This document shows positions 47,320 to 56,942 of a stretch of DNA of 64,000 bases, piece by piece. The stretch's first letter is position 1. Each line of letters begins with the position of its first letter. The stretch lies in the NCBI RefSeq assembly GCF_018390605.1, contig NZ_JAHBGD010000016.1:1-64000 (forward strand). Direction: 5' to 3'. The translations under genes were made by a program, and so were the position numbers. The notes under the pieces were generated by a model, which worked only from the letters and a program-made list of their open reading frames with translations, did no database searches and was not told the DNA's origin. Origin of the DNA: Ancylobacter defluvii. GTDB lineage: Bacteria; Pseudomonadota; Alphaproteobacteria; Rhizobiales; Xanthobacteraceae.

Positions 47320-48639
47320 ATGGTCGCGCAGACACCGACTCTACTCTCGACGATCAGCAAGGTCACGAAGCGGCTGCTGCCGTTCCTGCTGCTGATGTAC
47401 ATCCTTGCCTTCCTCGACCGCGCCAATGTGGGCTTCGCCAAGGCGGCCTTCCAGGCCGACACCGGCATCTCCAATGCCGCCTTCGCCTTCGGCGCCAGCA
47501 TCTTCTTCCTGGGCTACGCCCTGTTCGAAGTGCCCTCCAACCTGATCATGCACCGCGTCGGCGCCAAGATCTGGATGGCGCGCATCATGGTGACCTGGGG
47601 GCTGATCTCGGCGGCGATGATGTTCGCCCATAACGAGACCACCTTCTACATCCTGCGCGTGCTGCTCGGCATCGCCGAGGCCGGCTTCTTCCCCGGCGTG
47701 ATCCTGTATCTCACCTACTGGTTCCCCTCTTTCGCGCGCGGCCGGGCCATGGGCCTGTTCTATTTCGGCGCCCCGCTCGCCTTCATCTTCGGCTCGCCGC
47801 TCTCCGGCCTGCTGCTGGAGTTCCAGGGCGTCGGCGGCCTGCATGGCTGGCAGTGGATGTTCCTGGTCGAAGGCCTGCTGGCCTCGGTGGTCGGCGTGTG
47901 GGCGTATTTCTACCTCGACAACAAGCCGGCCGACGCCAAGTGGCTGACGGCGCAGGAGAAGACCGTTCTTCAGGACGCCCTGAACGCCGAAGACACGGTG
48001 AAGCAGTCGCACGGCCCGCGCGGCACCCTCGCAGCGCTGAAAAGCGGGCGCGTGCTCTACTTCTCGCTGATCTACTTCATCATCCAGATGAGCGTGTATG
48101 GCGTGGTGTTCTACCTGCCGACCCAGGTCGCCGGCCTGCTCGGCACCAAGGTGGGCCTGACGGTGGGTATCGTGACCGCCATTCCGTGGGTCTGCGCGAT
48201 GGTGGCGACCTACTACCTGCCGCGCCTCTCCGACCAGACCGGCGAGCGTCGCCTGTTCGCCGGCGGCATCCTCGTGGTCTGCGCCGCCGGCATCGCCGCC
48301 TCGGTGGCCTCCGGCTCGCCGCTGCTGTCGATGATCGCGCTGTGCTTCGCCGCGGCCGGCTTCATCTCGGTGCAGCCGATCTTCTGGACCCTGCCGACCG
48401 GCTATCTCGGCGGCGTCGCGGCGGCCGGCGGCATCGCATTGATCAACTCGCTCGGCTCGCTCGGCGGCTTCGTGGCGCCGAACGTGAAGAACTGGGCCGA
48501 GGCGACCTTCGCCTCGACGTCCGCCGGTCTCTACCTGCTGGCCTGCACGACGCTGATCGGCGCCATCCTCGTCTTCGCGCTGGCCGCCATCGGCGTCGGC
48601 CGCGAGGCCCGCTCGGGCGCGGCGGCCACCAGCCGCTGA
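47320..48639 (+). CDS. MFS transporter of the ACS family, likely L-rhamnonate uptake
   Basis: A 439-residue protein with twelve predicted membrane helices. Anion:cation symporter family features include LAFLDRANVGFAKAAFQ in helix 1, FEVPSNLIMHRVGAKIWMARIMVTWG and LGIAEAGFFPGVILYLTYWFP. Relatives carry sugar acids, including E. coli RhmT. ATG 47320 is 8 bases after AGGGAGG; an in-frame ATG at 47281 would add 13 residues. Clustering with rhmD makes L-rhamnonate the probable substrate. Confidence 0.88.
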   Translation: MVAQTPTLLSTISKVTKRLLPFLLLMYILAFLDRANVGFAKAAFQADTGISNAAFAFGASIFFLGYALFEVPSNLIMHRVGAKIWMARIMVTWGLISAAMMFAHNETTFYILRVLLGIAEAGFFPGVILYLTYWFPSFARGRAMGLFYFGAPLAFIFGSPLSGLLLEFQGVGGLHGWQWMFLVEGLLASVVGVWAYFYLDNKPADAKWLTAQEKTVLQDALNAEDTVKQSHGPRGTLAALKSGRVLYFSLIYFIIQMSVYGVVFYLPTQVAGLLGTKVGLTVGIVTAIPWVCAMVATYYLPRLSDQTGERRLFAGGILVVCAAGIAASVASGSPLLSMIALCFAAAGFISVQPIFWTLPTGYLGGVAAAGGIALINSLGSLGGFVAPNVKNWAEATFASTSAGLYLLACTTLIGAILVFALAAIGVGREARSGAAATSR

Positions 48640-48656
48640 GTGCTTCTCATCGACAA

Positions 48657-48683
48657 CCGCGGCCGTCGCTGAGGCGGCCGCGG
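48657..48683 (+). promoter_or_regulatory. Hairpin between the MFS gene and rhmD
   Basis: CCGCGGCCG (48657-48665) pairs with CGGCCGCGG (48675-48683) over a 9-nt loop, followed by CTTCCTTCT. It lies in the 72-base gap before rhmD and could partly terminate transcription or protect the upstream mRNA. Confidence 0.4.
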
Positions 48684-48711
48684 CTTCCTTCTACCGGGAG
48701 CTCGACACATC

Positions 48712-49899
48712 ATGTCCATGCCGACCATCAAGGCCGTCCGGGCCTTCACCGTACGCGGCGGCGGCGCCGATTATCACGATCAGGCCGGCGGCCACTGGAT
48801 CGACGATCACATCGGCACGCCGATGGGCAAGTACCCTGAGTATCGCCAGAGCCGCCAGAGCTTCGGCATCAACGTGCTGGGCACGCTGGTGGTGGAGATC
48901 GAGGCCTCCGACGGCACCGTGGGCTTCGCGGTGACCACCGCCGGCGAAATCGGCGCCTTCATCGTCGAGAAGCACCTCTCGCGCTTCCTGATCGGCCGCC
49001 AGGTCACCGAGATCGAGAAGATCTGGGACCAGATGTATTTCGCCACCCAGTATTACGGCCGCAAGGGCGTGGTGCTGAACACCATTTCCGGTGTCGACCT
49101 GGCACTGTGGGACCTGCTCGCCAAGGTGCGCAAGGAACCCGTGCACGCGCTGCTCGGCGGCCCGGTGCGCGACGAATTGCAGTTCTACGCCACCGGCGCG
49201 CGGCCGGACCTCGCCAAGGAGATGGGCTTCATCGGCGGCAAGCTGCCGCTGCACCATGTCCCGGCCGAGGGCGAGGAAGGCTTCAGGAAGAACATCGAGC
49301 TGCTCGCCGAGATGCGCTCGCGCTGCGGCGACGACTTCTGGCTGATGTATGACTGCTGGATGAGCCTCGACCTCAATTACGCGACCAAGCTCGCCCACAA
49401 GGCCCATGAATACGGGCTGAAGTGGATCGAGGAGGCGCTGTCGCCGGACGACTACTGGGGCTATGCCGAGCTGCGCAAGAACGTGCCCAAGGGCATGCTG
49501 GTCACCACCGGCGAGCACGAGGCGACGCGCTGGGGCTTCAAGCTGCTGCTGGAGATGGGCTGCTGCGACATCATCCAGCCGGATGTCGGCTGGTGCGGCG
49601 GCGTCACCGAGCTGATCAAGATCTCGGCGCTGGCCGACGCCCATTCGGCGCTGGTCGTGCCGCACGGCTCCTCGGTCTACAGCTACCACTTCGTCATCAC
49701 CCGGCAGAACTCGCCCTTCGCCGAGTTCCTGATGATGCACCCGGTTCCCGATCAGGTGGTGCCGATGTTCACGCCGCTGCTGCTGGACGAGCCGGTGCCG
49801 GTGAATGGCCGCATGAAGGCCAGCGTGCTCGACAAGCCGGGCTTCGGCGTGCGGCTCAATCCCGAGGTGAAGTTGCACCGCCCCTACGCTAACGGCTGA
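48712..49899 (+). CDS. rhmD: L-rhamnonate dehydratase
   Basis: A 395-residue enolase-superfamily enzyme that dehydrates L-rhamnonate to 2-keto-3-deoxy-L-rhamnonate. The first 90 residues match RhmD closely as I remember it ([36 protein letters not shown]). The Mg-binding acids are in [20 protein letters not shown] and [10 protein letters not shown], and [11 protein letters not shown] carries the catalytic His. It closes the catabolic operon and is followed at once by a strong terminator. ATG 48718 is a possible alternative start. Confidence 0.93.
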   Translation: MSMPTIKAVRAFTVRGGGADYHDQAGGHWIDDHIGTPMGKYPEYRQSRQSFGINVLGTLVVEIEASDGTVGFAVTTAGEIGAFIVEKHLSRFLIGRQVTEIEKIWDQMYFATQYYGRKGVVLNTISGVDLALWDLLAKVRKEPVHALLGGPVRDELQFYATGARPDLAKEMGFIGGKLPLHHVPAEGEEGFRKNIELLAEMRSRCGDDFWLMYDCWMSLDLNYATKLAHKAHEYGLKWIEEALSPDDYWGYAELRKNVPKGMLVTTGEHEATRWGFKLLLEMGCCDIIQPDVGWCGGVTELIKISALADAHSALVVPHGSSVYSYHFVITRQNSPFAEFLMMHPVPDQVVPMFTPLLLDEPVPVNGRMKASVLDKPGFGVRLNPEVKLHRPYANG

Positions 49900-49925
49900 G
49901 GAACCCGATCCGTCAGCCGTACTCG

Positions 49926-49959
49926 CGGCCCGCCTCTCCCTGGGAGGCGGGCCGTTTTT
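49926..49959 (+). terminator. Rho-independent terminator of the rhamnonate operon
   Basis: CGGCCCGCCTC (49926-49936) pairs perfectly with GAGGCGGGCCG (49944-49954), followed by five T residues. It lies between the convergent rhmD and CoA transferase genes, and the symmetric stem may serve both strands. Confidence 0.93.
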
Positions 49960-49962
49960 CGT

Positions 49963-51477
49963 TCAGCCGGTCGCCTCAGTGGAGACGGCGGTGGGCATGC
50001 GGCCGGTGGCGCGCAGCGCGGCATGCCAGGACAGCGCCTCCTCGATGATGTGCGGCGTGTGGCCGCCGCGGGCCAGTGCCCGGCGATGATAGTCGGCCAG
50101 CGGCTCGCGATAGGCGGGGTGGACGCAATTGGCGAGGATCGCCCGCGCCCGTTCGCGCGGGGCGAGGCCGCGCAGGTCGGCGAGGCCGATCTCGGTGACC
50201 AGCACGTCGACATCGTGCTCGTTGTGGTCGACATGACTGACCATCGGCACCACCGAGGAGATGGCGCCGCCCTTGGCGATCGACTTGGTGACGAACACCG
50301 ACATATAGCCGTTGCGGGCGAAGTCGCCCGAGCCGCCGATGCCGTTCATCATGTGGGTACCGCCGACATGGGTGGAGTTGACGTTGCCGTAGATGTCGAA
50401 CTCCAGCGCAGTGTTGATGCCGATGATGCCGAGCCGGCGCACCACTTCCGGGTGGTTGCTGATCTCCTGCGGGCGCAGGATCAGCCGCGGCTTGTAGTGC
50501 GGCAGCCTCGGCAGCACCTCGCGGTACTTGTCCGCCGAGAGGGTGATCGAGGAGCCGGAGGCGAAGTCGAGCTTGCCGGCGTCGAACAGGTCGAAGGTCG
50601 AATCCTGCAGCACCTCGGAATACATGGTGAGGTTGTGGAACGGCGTCTCGATGAAGCCGTGCAGCACCGCGTTGGCGATGGTGCCGATGCCGGCCTGCAA
50701 GGGCTGCAGGCGGTTGGTCAGCCGCCCTTTCTTCACCTCGTTGAGGAAGAACTCGGTGAGGTGGCCGGCAATGGCGGCGGTCTCGGCGTCCGGCGGTAGC
50801 ACCGTCGACGAGCTGTCGAGCTTCTGCGTGAAGACGATGGCGGCGATCTTGTCGGGGTCGACCGGGATGAAGGGCAGGCCGATACGGCTCTGCGGCGCCA
50901 CCACCGGGATCGGCTCGCGATGCGGCCGGTGGGTCGGGATATAGATGTCGTGCAGGCCCTCCAGCGCTACCGGCTGCGAGAGGTTGATCTCGACGATGAC
51001 CTTCTCGGCCAGGATGGCGAAGCTGGCGGAATTGCCGACCGAGGTGGTCGGCACGATGCCGCCCTGCTCGGTGATCGCCACCGCCTCGATCACCGCGACG
51101 TCGATCGGCCCGAGCTGGCGGGTGCGCAGCATCTCCACCGTCTCGGACAGATGCTGGTCGACGAACATCACCTCGCCGGCATTGATCGCCCGGCGCAGCG
51201 CCGGGTCGGACTGGAAGGGGATGCGGCGGGAGAGCAGGTGCGCCTCGGCCATGGTCTTGTCGAGATCGTTGCCGAGCGAGGCGCCGGTGATGAGGGTGAT
51301 CTTGATCGGCTCGGAGCGGGCGCGCTCGGCGAGCGCCATCGGCACCGCCTTGGCCTCGCCGGCGCGGGTGAAACCGCTCATGCCGATGGTCATGCCGTCC
51401 CTGATCAGCCGCGCGGCGTTTTCCGCGCTGGTCACCTTCTCCGCCAATGGCGCGTAGCGCAGGCGATCCTCGTGCAT
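49963..51477 (-). CDS. Acetyl-CoA hydrolase/transferase-family CoA transferase
   Basis: A 504-residue class I CoA transferase of the AarC/Cat1 type. Marks are GMTIGMSGFTRAGEAKAVPMAL near the N-terminus, NTALEFDIYGNVNSTHVGG, which contains the catalytic Glu, and MNGIGGSGDFARNGYMSVFV. It probably moves CoA between succinyl-CoA and acetate. ATG 51477 gives the family-like start MHEDRLRYAPLAEKV. It is convergent with the rhamnonate operon and shows no obvious link to it. Confidence 0.9.
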   Translation of the reverse strand: MHEDRLRYAPLAEKVTSAENAARLIRDGMTIGMSGFTRAGEAKAVPMALAERARSEPIKITLITGASLGNDLDKTMAEAHLLSRRIPFQSDPALRRAINAGEVMFVDQHLSETVEMLRTRQLGPIDVAVIEAVAITEQGGIVPTTSVGNSASFAILAEKVIVEINLSQPVALEGLHDIYIPTHRPHREPIPVVAPQSRIGLPFIPVDPDKIAAIVFTQKLDSSSTVLPPDAETAAIAGHLTEFFLNEVKKGRLTNRLQPLQAGIGTIANAVLHGFIETPFHNLTMYSEVLQDSTFDLFDAGKLDFASGSSITLSADKYREVLPRLPHYKPRLILRPQEISNHPEVVRRLGIIGINTALEFDIYGNVNSTHVGGTHMMNGIGGSGDFARNGYMSVFVTKSIAKGGAISSVVPMVSHVDHNEHDVDVLVTEIGLADLRGLAPRERARAILANCVHPAYREPLADYHRRALARGGHTPHIIEEALSWHAALRATGRMPTAVSTEATG

Positions 51478-51764
51478 GGCGTCGTTCCTCCGTTCGATCC
51501 TTTCGCCGGGGCCAGTGGATCCGGCGGCGGATTTCGGGAAATCGATCACGCGGACAAGGCGAGGGCGGGCGCCCCTGTTTGATCCGGCCTTGCCGGAACG
51601 GCCAGTTCGACCTTTGGCCGGGTATGAGGCGGACGCATGGCGTCGCGCGGCAACCACCCCGGCAAACGGCGGGACAAGCCTGTGAACCGGCTCGACAATT
51701 CCGGCCATTCGCCTCCGAAGGCGCGAGCCGCTATCCTCGCCGCCGCGCGAGGGGAGATTCGCAG

Positions 51765-52802
51765 ATGCGGAATGGCTGGCGGCACATGCTTCTTCACAGG
51801 CGGCATTTCATGGCTCTCGCCGGCTCGGCGGCACTGCTGTCGCTGCACGCGCGCCCGCTTCATGCCCAGGGCGCCGATCCGGGCGATGCGGCGGTGAGCG
51901 AGTTGGCAGCGGTCGCCGCGCTGAAGCCGGGTCAGTATGTGTGGTATCCCGACCGCTCCCCCGAGGGGTTCGTCGCCATCATCGTCTCGCTGCCGGACCA
52001 GCGCTGCTATGTCTATCGCAACGGCGTGCGCATCGGCGTCTCCACCTGCTCGACCGGACGCGCCGGCCATGAGACGCCGGTAGGCGTGTTCACCATCCTG
52101 CAGAAGGATGTCGACCACCATTCCTCGCTCTATGACGACGCGCCGATGCCCTATGCCGAGCGGCTGACCTGGTCGGGCGTGGCGCTGCATGCCGGCGGGC
52201 TGCCGGGCTATCCGTCCTCGCATGGCTGCGTGCACCTGCCGATGGCGTTCTCCAAGCTGCTGTTCGGCATCACCCATTTCGGCACGCCGGTGATCATCGC
52301 CGACGCGCATTCCCAGCCGGCGGACGTGCTGCATCCCGGCCTGGTGCTGCCGGCCGACGCCTCCACCGCCATCAAGACCGAGGCGCCGAAGGACGACACC
52401 CCGGCCGCGGTGCAGGCCGCCGCGCAGATGGCGGCGGAAAATGCCGTCTCCATGGTGGTGAGCGGCGCCGACAAGCAGCTGACCGTGCTGAAGAACGGCG
52501 CGGTGGCGCTGACCGCCGCGGTAACGATCCGCGATTCCGGCACGCCGCTCGGCAATGTCGTCTATGTGCTGAAGAAGGTTGCCGGCGAGGTCGCCTGGAC
52601 GGCGATCGGCTTCGAGGGCAACGGCGCCGGTCAGGGCAAGGCGGCCGGGGCCATCGACCGCATCACCGTGGCGCCGCAGGCCAACCAGCAGCTGGCGCAA
52701 TTGCTGGTTCCGGGCTCGACGCTGTTCGTCACCGACCTGCCGGCGGATCCCGCGACGCGGACCGACAAGGACTTCGTGGTGCTGTCGCAGGCGATGAGCT
52801 GA
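51765..52802 (+). CDS. L,D-transpeptidase (YkuD) with signal peptide
   Basis: A 345-residue secreted protein. The signal peptide is HRRHFMALAGSAALLSLHARPLHAQG and contains a basic HRR start. The YkuD domain covers about residues 60-180 (VYRNGVRIGVSTCSTGRAGHETPVGVFTI), with the catalytic motif in SSHGCVHLP, where Cys is the nucleophile. A C-terminal region of about 150 residues (about 200-345) has no fold I recognise. L,D-transpeptidases cross-link peptidoglycan or attach proteins to it. The MepA gene follows after 14 bases, so the two likely act on the same wall. Confidence 0.9.
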   Translation: MRNGWRHMLLHRRHFMALAGSAALLSLHARPLHAQGADPGDAAVSELAAVAALKPGQYVWYPDRSPEGFVAIIVSLPDQRCYVYRNGVRIGVSTCSTGRAGHETPVGVFTILQKDVDHHSSLYDDAPMPYAERLTWSGVALHAGGLPGYPSSHGCVHLPMAFSKLLFGITHFGTPVIIADAHSQPADVLHPGLVLPADASTAIKTEAPKDDTPAAVQAAAQMAAENAVSMVVSGADKQLTVLKNGAVALTAAVTIRDSGTPLGNVVYVLKKVAGEVAWTAIGFEGNGAGQGKAAGAIDRITVAPQANQQLAQLLVPGSTLFVTDLPADPATRTDKDFVVLSQAMS

Positions 52803-52816
52803 TCGGGGAGGCGGGC

Positions 52817-53734
52817 ATGCGTCGTCTTCTCGCCGCGCTCATCCTGGCCGGCCTGGCGCTGATCGGTGGGGCCGGGGCGCTGCGGGCACAGGACGATACC
52901 CCACCCATGAGCCCGGCCAAGCCCGCCGCCGGCAGCGCCACGCCGGCAAAGCTGCTGTTCGGGGCGGTGAAGGAACCGGCATCCGACCTAGCGCCGCGCG
53001 CCATCGGCTTCTATTCGCGCGGCTGCCTCGCGGGCGGCGAGGCGCTGCCGATCAACGGGCCGACCTGGCAGGCGATGCGGCTGTCGCGCAACCGCAACTG
53101 GGGGCATCCCGACCTCGTGGTGTTCCTCGAGCAATTGGCGGCGCGGGCGCCGAAGGTCGGTTGGCCGGGCCTGCTGGTCGGCGACATGGCGCAGCCGCGT
53201 GGTGGGCCGATGGCGAGCGGCCATGCCTCGCACCAGATCGGCCTCGACGCCGACATCTGGCTGACGCCGATGCCGAAGCGCGAATACACCGCCAAGGAGC
53301 GCGAGGACGTGTCGGCGACGATGATCGTGCGGCCGGACCGGCTTGATGTCGACGCCAAGGTGTGGACGCCGGCGCATGTCGCCATCATCCGCGCCGCCGC
53401 GCAGGACGAGCGGGTGGAACGGGTGCTGGTGAACGCGGCGATCAAGAAGGCGCTGTGCCGCGATGCCAAGGGCGACCGTGCCTGGCTGCAGAAGGTGCGG
53501 CCCTATTGGGGGCACGACTATCACATGCATGTGCGCATCTCCTGCCCGGCCTCCAGCCCCGACTGCCGGCCGCAGGACGCCGTGGTGCCGGGCGATGGCT
53601 GCGACAAGCTCGACTGGTGGTTCTCCGAGGGCGTGCTGCATCCCAAGCCGCCGAAGGTTCCGCCGAAGCCGGCGCCGCCGGTGACGCTGGCCCAACTGCC
53701 GCCGGCCTGCGCGGCGGTGCTGAAGGCGCCGTGA
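52817..53734 (+). CDS. mepA: Penicillin-insensitive murein endopeptidase
   Basis: A 305-residue LAS-family metallopeptidase with a signal peptide (LLAALILAGLALIGGAGALRAQ). The MepA signatures are ALPINGPTWQAMRLSRNRNWGHP, GGPMASGHASHQIGLDADIWL (His and Asp zinc ligands) and GHDYHMHVRI (second ligand set). It cleaves D-Ala-mDAP cross-links in peptidoglycan. It is probably co-transcribed with the YkuD gene. Confidence 0.94.
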   Translation: MRRLLAALILAGLALIGGAGALRAQDDTPPMSPAKPAAGSATPAKLLFGAVKEPASDLAPRAIGFYSRGCLAGGEALPINGPTWQAMRLSRNRNWGHPDLVVFLEQLAARAPKVGWPGLLVGDMAQPRGGPMASGHASHQIGLDADIWLTPMPKREYTAKEREDVSATMIVRPDRLDVDAKVWTPAHVAIIRAAAQDERVERVLVNAAIKKALCRDAKGDRAWLQKVRPYWGHDYHMHVRISCPASSPDCRPQDAVVPGDGCDKLDWWFSEGVLHPKPPKVPPKPAPPVTLAQLPPACAAVLKAP

Positions 53735-53782
53735 GGAGGCGCGGCTTCTGTCTCTCGGCGGGCATCAGCGGCCACACTGTCA

Positions 53783-53823
53783 TGCCCGGGTTTGGCCCGA
53801 ACATCTACGCCTCGGGCCGGGCA
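53783..53823. repeat. REP-like CCCGGG element
   Basis: TGCCCGGGTTTGGCCCGA faces TCGGGCCGGGCA across about 11 bases, forming a bulged hairpin between the convergent mepA and GMC genes. It resembles the element at 21179-21264 in the CCCGGG/GGCCCG core and could also act as a bidirectional terminator. Confidence 0.55.
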
Positions 53824-53926
53824 CGCCAGCCGGAACCGCGCGGATGGCCGGATCAGGTTCAGCCATGACGGCGTGAAGGGTGACTGCGTGCGATGAGGGA
53901 CACGCTACGTTTGGCCGCCACGCGTC

Positions 53927-55552
53927 TCACCGCCGGTCGGCGTGGATCATCGCCGCCGCCTTTTCGGCGATCATCATGGTGGGGGAGGCGGTGTTGCCGG
54001 ACACGATGCTCGGCATCACCGAGGCGTCCGCCACCCTGAGCCCCTCGATGCCGAACACCCGCAGCCGCTCGTCGACCACCGCCAACGGGTCGCTCGGCAG
54101 GCCCATTTTGGCGGTGCCGACCGGGTGGAAGATGGTGGTGCCGATCTCGCCGGCGGCGCGCAGAAGGCTGTCGTCGTCATCGCCGACCAAGGGTCCGGGC
54201 AGGAACTCCTCCGGCCGCAACGGCGCCAATGCCGGACGGGTGACGATGCGGCGGGCGACGCGCAGGCTGTCGATCGCTACCTGCCGATCCTCCTCGGTCG
54301 CCAGATAATTGGGTCGAATCACCGGCGCCGCTGCCGGGTCGGCGCTGGCGAGCCGCACATCGCCGCGGCTCGATGGGCGTAGATTGCACACGCTCATGGT
54401 GAATGCCGGAAAGCGGTGCAGCGGCTCGCCGAACTTGCCGAGCGACAACGGCTGCACGTGGAATTCCAGATCGGCGCGCTCCTTCTCCGGCCGCGAGCGG
54501 GTGAACAGGCCGAGCTGCGAGGGCGCCATGGTCAGCGGCCCGCGCCGGAACAGCGCGTAGTCGAGCGCCATCGACGCCTTGCCCCACAGCGAGTGGTAGC
54601 GCTCGTTGAGCGTGTTCGCGCCATGCACCTTGTAGATCAGCCGCAACTGCAGATGATCCTGCAGGTTGGCGCCGATGCCCGGCCGGTCGAGGGCGACGTC
54701 GATGCCGTGCCGGGCGAGCTCGGCGCCGGGGCCGATGCCGGACAGCATGAGGATCTGCGGCGAGCCGATGGCGCCGGCCGAGAGGATGACCTCGCCGCGG
54801 ACGCGGGCGGTGCGGGCGACGCCGTGCTGCCGATAGGCGATGCCGACGGCGCGATAGCCGTCGAGAATCACCCGCTCTGTCAGGCAACCGGTGCGCAGGA
54901 TGAGATTCGGCCGGTCGAGAACAGGTTTCAGGAAGCCGCGGGCCGCGCTCCAGCGCCGGCCGCGCTTCTGGTTCACCTGGAAATAGGCCGAGCCTTCATT
55001 GTCTCCGGTGTTGTAGTCGTCGATCGGGGTGATGCCGTCCTGGGCGGCCGCCTCGCGCACCCTGTCGAGCAACGGCCAGGTGAGGCGGGGATATTCGACG
55101 CGCCACTCGCCGCCGCTGCCGTGGAACGCGTCTCCGCCGCGATAATGGTCCTCATGGCCTTTGAAGAGCGGCAGCACGTCGTCCCAGCCCCAGCCCGACA
55201 GCCCCAGCTGGCGCCAGCCGTCATAATCGCCGGCCTGGCCGCGCATGTAGATCATGGCATTGATGGCCGAGCAGCCGCCGATCACCTTGCCGCGCGGATA
55301 GGCGAGGGCGCGGCCGTTCAGCCCCGGCTCGGCCTCGGTGCGGAACATCCAGTCGGCACGCGGATTGCCGATGGCGAACAGATAGCCGACCGGGATGTGG
55401 AACCAGATCCAGTCGTCGCGCCCGCCGGCTTCCAGCAGCAGCACCCGGATGCCCGGATCGGCGGAGAGCCGGTTGGCGAGCACGCAGCCGGCCGAGCCCG
55501 CGCCGACGATGATGTAGTCGTATTGCTCTTCGCCGGACGTGTCGTCGACCAT
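53927..55552 (-). CDS. GMC-family FAD oxidoreductase (choline dehydrogenase-like)
   Basis: A 541-residue flavoprotein. The FAD-binding motif is YIIVGAGSAGCVLANRL near the N-terminus, with the GMC signatures PRGKVIGGCSAINAMIYMRG and GAIGSPQILMLSGIGP. The C-terminal active-site block is GTTIFHPVGTAKMG with the catalytic His, followed by NTASPTMMIAEKAA. Members oxidise alcohols, choline, glucose or polyethylene glycol, and the substrate is unknown here. ATG 55552 was chosen; a longer frame reaches 55717 but lacks family sequence. Confidence 0.9.
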   Translation of the reverse strand: MVDDTSGEEQYDYIIVGAGSAGCVLANRLSADPGIRVLLLEAGGRDDWIWFHIPVGYLFAIGNPRADWMFRTEAEPGLNGRALAYPRGKVIGGCSAINAMIYMRGQAGDYDGWRQLGLSGWGWDDVLPLFKGHEDHYRGGDAFHGSGGEWRVEYPRLTWPLLDRVREAAAQDGITPIDDYNTGDNEGSAYFQVNQKRGRRWSAARGFLKPVLDRPNLILRTGCLTERVILDGYRAVGIAYRQHGVARTARVRGEVILSAGAIGSPQILMLSGIGPGAELARHGIDVALDRPGIGANLQDHLQLRLIYKVHGANTLNERYHSLWGKASMALDYALFRRGPLTMAPSQLGLFTRSRPEKERADLEFHVQPLSLGKFGEPLHRFPAFTMSVCNLRPSSRGDVRLASADPAAAPVIRPNYLATEEDRQVAIDSLRVARRIVTRPALAPLRPEEFLPGPLVGDDDDSLLRAAGEIGTTIFHPVGTAKMGLPSDPLAVVDERLRVFGIEGLRVADASVMPSIVSGNTASPTMMIAEKAAAMIHADRR

Positions 55553-55962
55553 GCTTCCACCTGCGCAAGCTCGTCGCGGGGAACCGGCGACGACCGCTGA
55601 TTTCTGACCCATTCCGCAGCGGATCGCCACCGTCCAGGTAGTGACTCGCGGGAGGTGCGGAGGTGCCGTAGAGGGAGCCGACGGTGTGCGGCGGTGGGTC
55701 GCTGCGATCATCTCCACGTGACACGAGACTAAAGTCTAATGTCGCGATATTGTCCCAATAGGCCAAGAGGATGCCGCAATGCGGCGTAACCTGTTGGGAA
55801 CGTTGGGTCGCTTGTGAATTTTGTATGCCAGGAGCGGTGCAAGGCTCATTGATGCCCTTGCCCTCTCTGGGGCGGTGCGATAAGCCTGCCCTGTGCTTTG
55901 AATATTTCGCAACTGAGGTTGCGCGCCGGACGGCGCCCACGCACCGGGGGAGGATGCGGCCC
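55553..55962. other. Divergent control region between the GMC gene and the nuo operon
   Basis: About 410 bases without a gene. An AT-richer patch at 55728-55770 (around GAGACTAAAGTCTAATG) and another at 55890-55920 probably contain promoters for the leftward GMC gene and the rightward nuo operon. No specific operator was identified. Confidence 0.45.
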
Positions 55963-56328
55963 ATGAGCAGCCTGCTGCAGGATTATCTGCCGGTCGTCAT
56001 TTTCATCGGGGTATCGGCCGTCATCGGGCTGGCCCTGCTGGTGGCCCCCTTCCTGGTCGCGTTCTCCCGGCCCGATCCAGAGAAGATGTCGGCTTATGAA
56101 TGTGGCTTCAATGCGTTCGACGACGCGCGCATGAAGTTCGACGTCCGTTTCTATCTGGTGTCGATCCTCTTCATCATCTTCGATCTTGAGGTCGCCTTCC
56201 TGTTTCCCTGGGCTATCACCTTCGGCGAACTCGGCAATTTCGGCTTCTGGTCGATGATGATTTTCCTGGCCGTGCTGACGATCGGCTTTGTCTACGAATG
56301 GAAGAAGGGAGCGCTCGAATGGGATTGA
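55963..56328 (+). CDS. nuoA: NADH-quinone oxidoreductase subunit A
   Basis: A 121-residue membrane subunit with three helices and the loop [29 protein letters not shown], which includes the conserved Cys at the quinone chamber. GGGGAGG precedes ATG 55963 by 10 bases; the ATG at 55954 is too close. It is first in the nuo operon. The end overlaps nuoB by 10 bases. Confidence 0.95.
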   Translation: MSSLLQDYLPVVIFIGVSAVIGLALLVAPFLVAFSRPDPEKMSAYECGFNAFDDARMKFDVRFYLVSILFIIFDLEVAFLFPWAITFGELGNFGFWSMMIFLAVLTIGFVYEWKKGALEWD

Positions 56329-56900
56329 GCGCCGCGAATACCCCTCTCGTCGCTCCGGCGGCCAAGGGAATCATCGACCCGAACACCGGCCGGCCGGTGG
56401 GGGCTACCGATCCGTTCTTCGTCGAGGTCAACAACGAGTTGGCCGACAAGGGCTTTCTCGTCACCGCCACCGACGATCTCATCAACTGGGCGCGCACCGG
56501 CTCGCTGATGTGGATGACCTTCGGTCTCGCCTGCTGCGCGGTCGAGATGATGCAGACTTCGATGCCGCGCTACGATGTGGAGCGGTTCGGCTTCGCGCCG
56601 CGCGCCTCGCCGCGCCAGTCGGACGTGATGATCGTCGCCGGCACGCTGACCAACAAGATGGCTCCGGCCCTGCGCAAGGTCTACGACCAGATGCCGGAGC
56701 CGCGCTACGTCATCTCCATGGGCAGCTGCGCCAATGGCGGCGGCTACTATCACTATTCCTATTCGGTGGTGCGCGGCTGCGACCGTATCGTGCCGGTCGA
56801 CATCTACGTTCCGGGCTGCCCGCCGACGGCGGAGGCGCTGCTGTACGGCGTGCTGCTGCTGCAGAAGAAGATTCGCCGTACCGGCACCATCGAACGCTGA
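56319..56900 (+). CDS. nuoB: NADH-quinone oxidoreductase subunit B
   Basis: A 193-residue subunit binding the terminal N2 4Fe-4S cluster. Ligands C72 and C73 are in [12 protein letters not shown]137 in MGSCANGGG and C167 in [11 protein letters not shown]. The N-terminal 40 residues are variable, as usual. ATG 56319 inside the end of nuoA follows AGAAGGGA. Confidence 0.96.
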   Translation: MGLSAANTPLVAPAAKGIIDPNTGRPVGATDPFFVEVNNELADKGFLVTATDDLINWARTGSLMWMTFGLACCAVEMMQTSMPRYDVERFGFAPRASPRQSDVMIVAGTLTNKMAPALRKVYDQMPEPRYVISMGSCANGGGYYHYSYSVVRGCDRIVPVDIYVPGCPPTAEALLYGVLLLQKKIRRTGTIER

Positions 56901-56942
56901 CGACCGAACGCCAGGCGCAGAAGCGGGCAAGACGGGTAAGAC

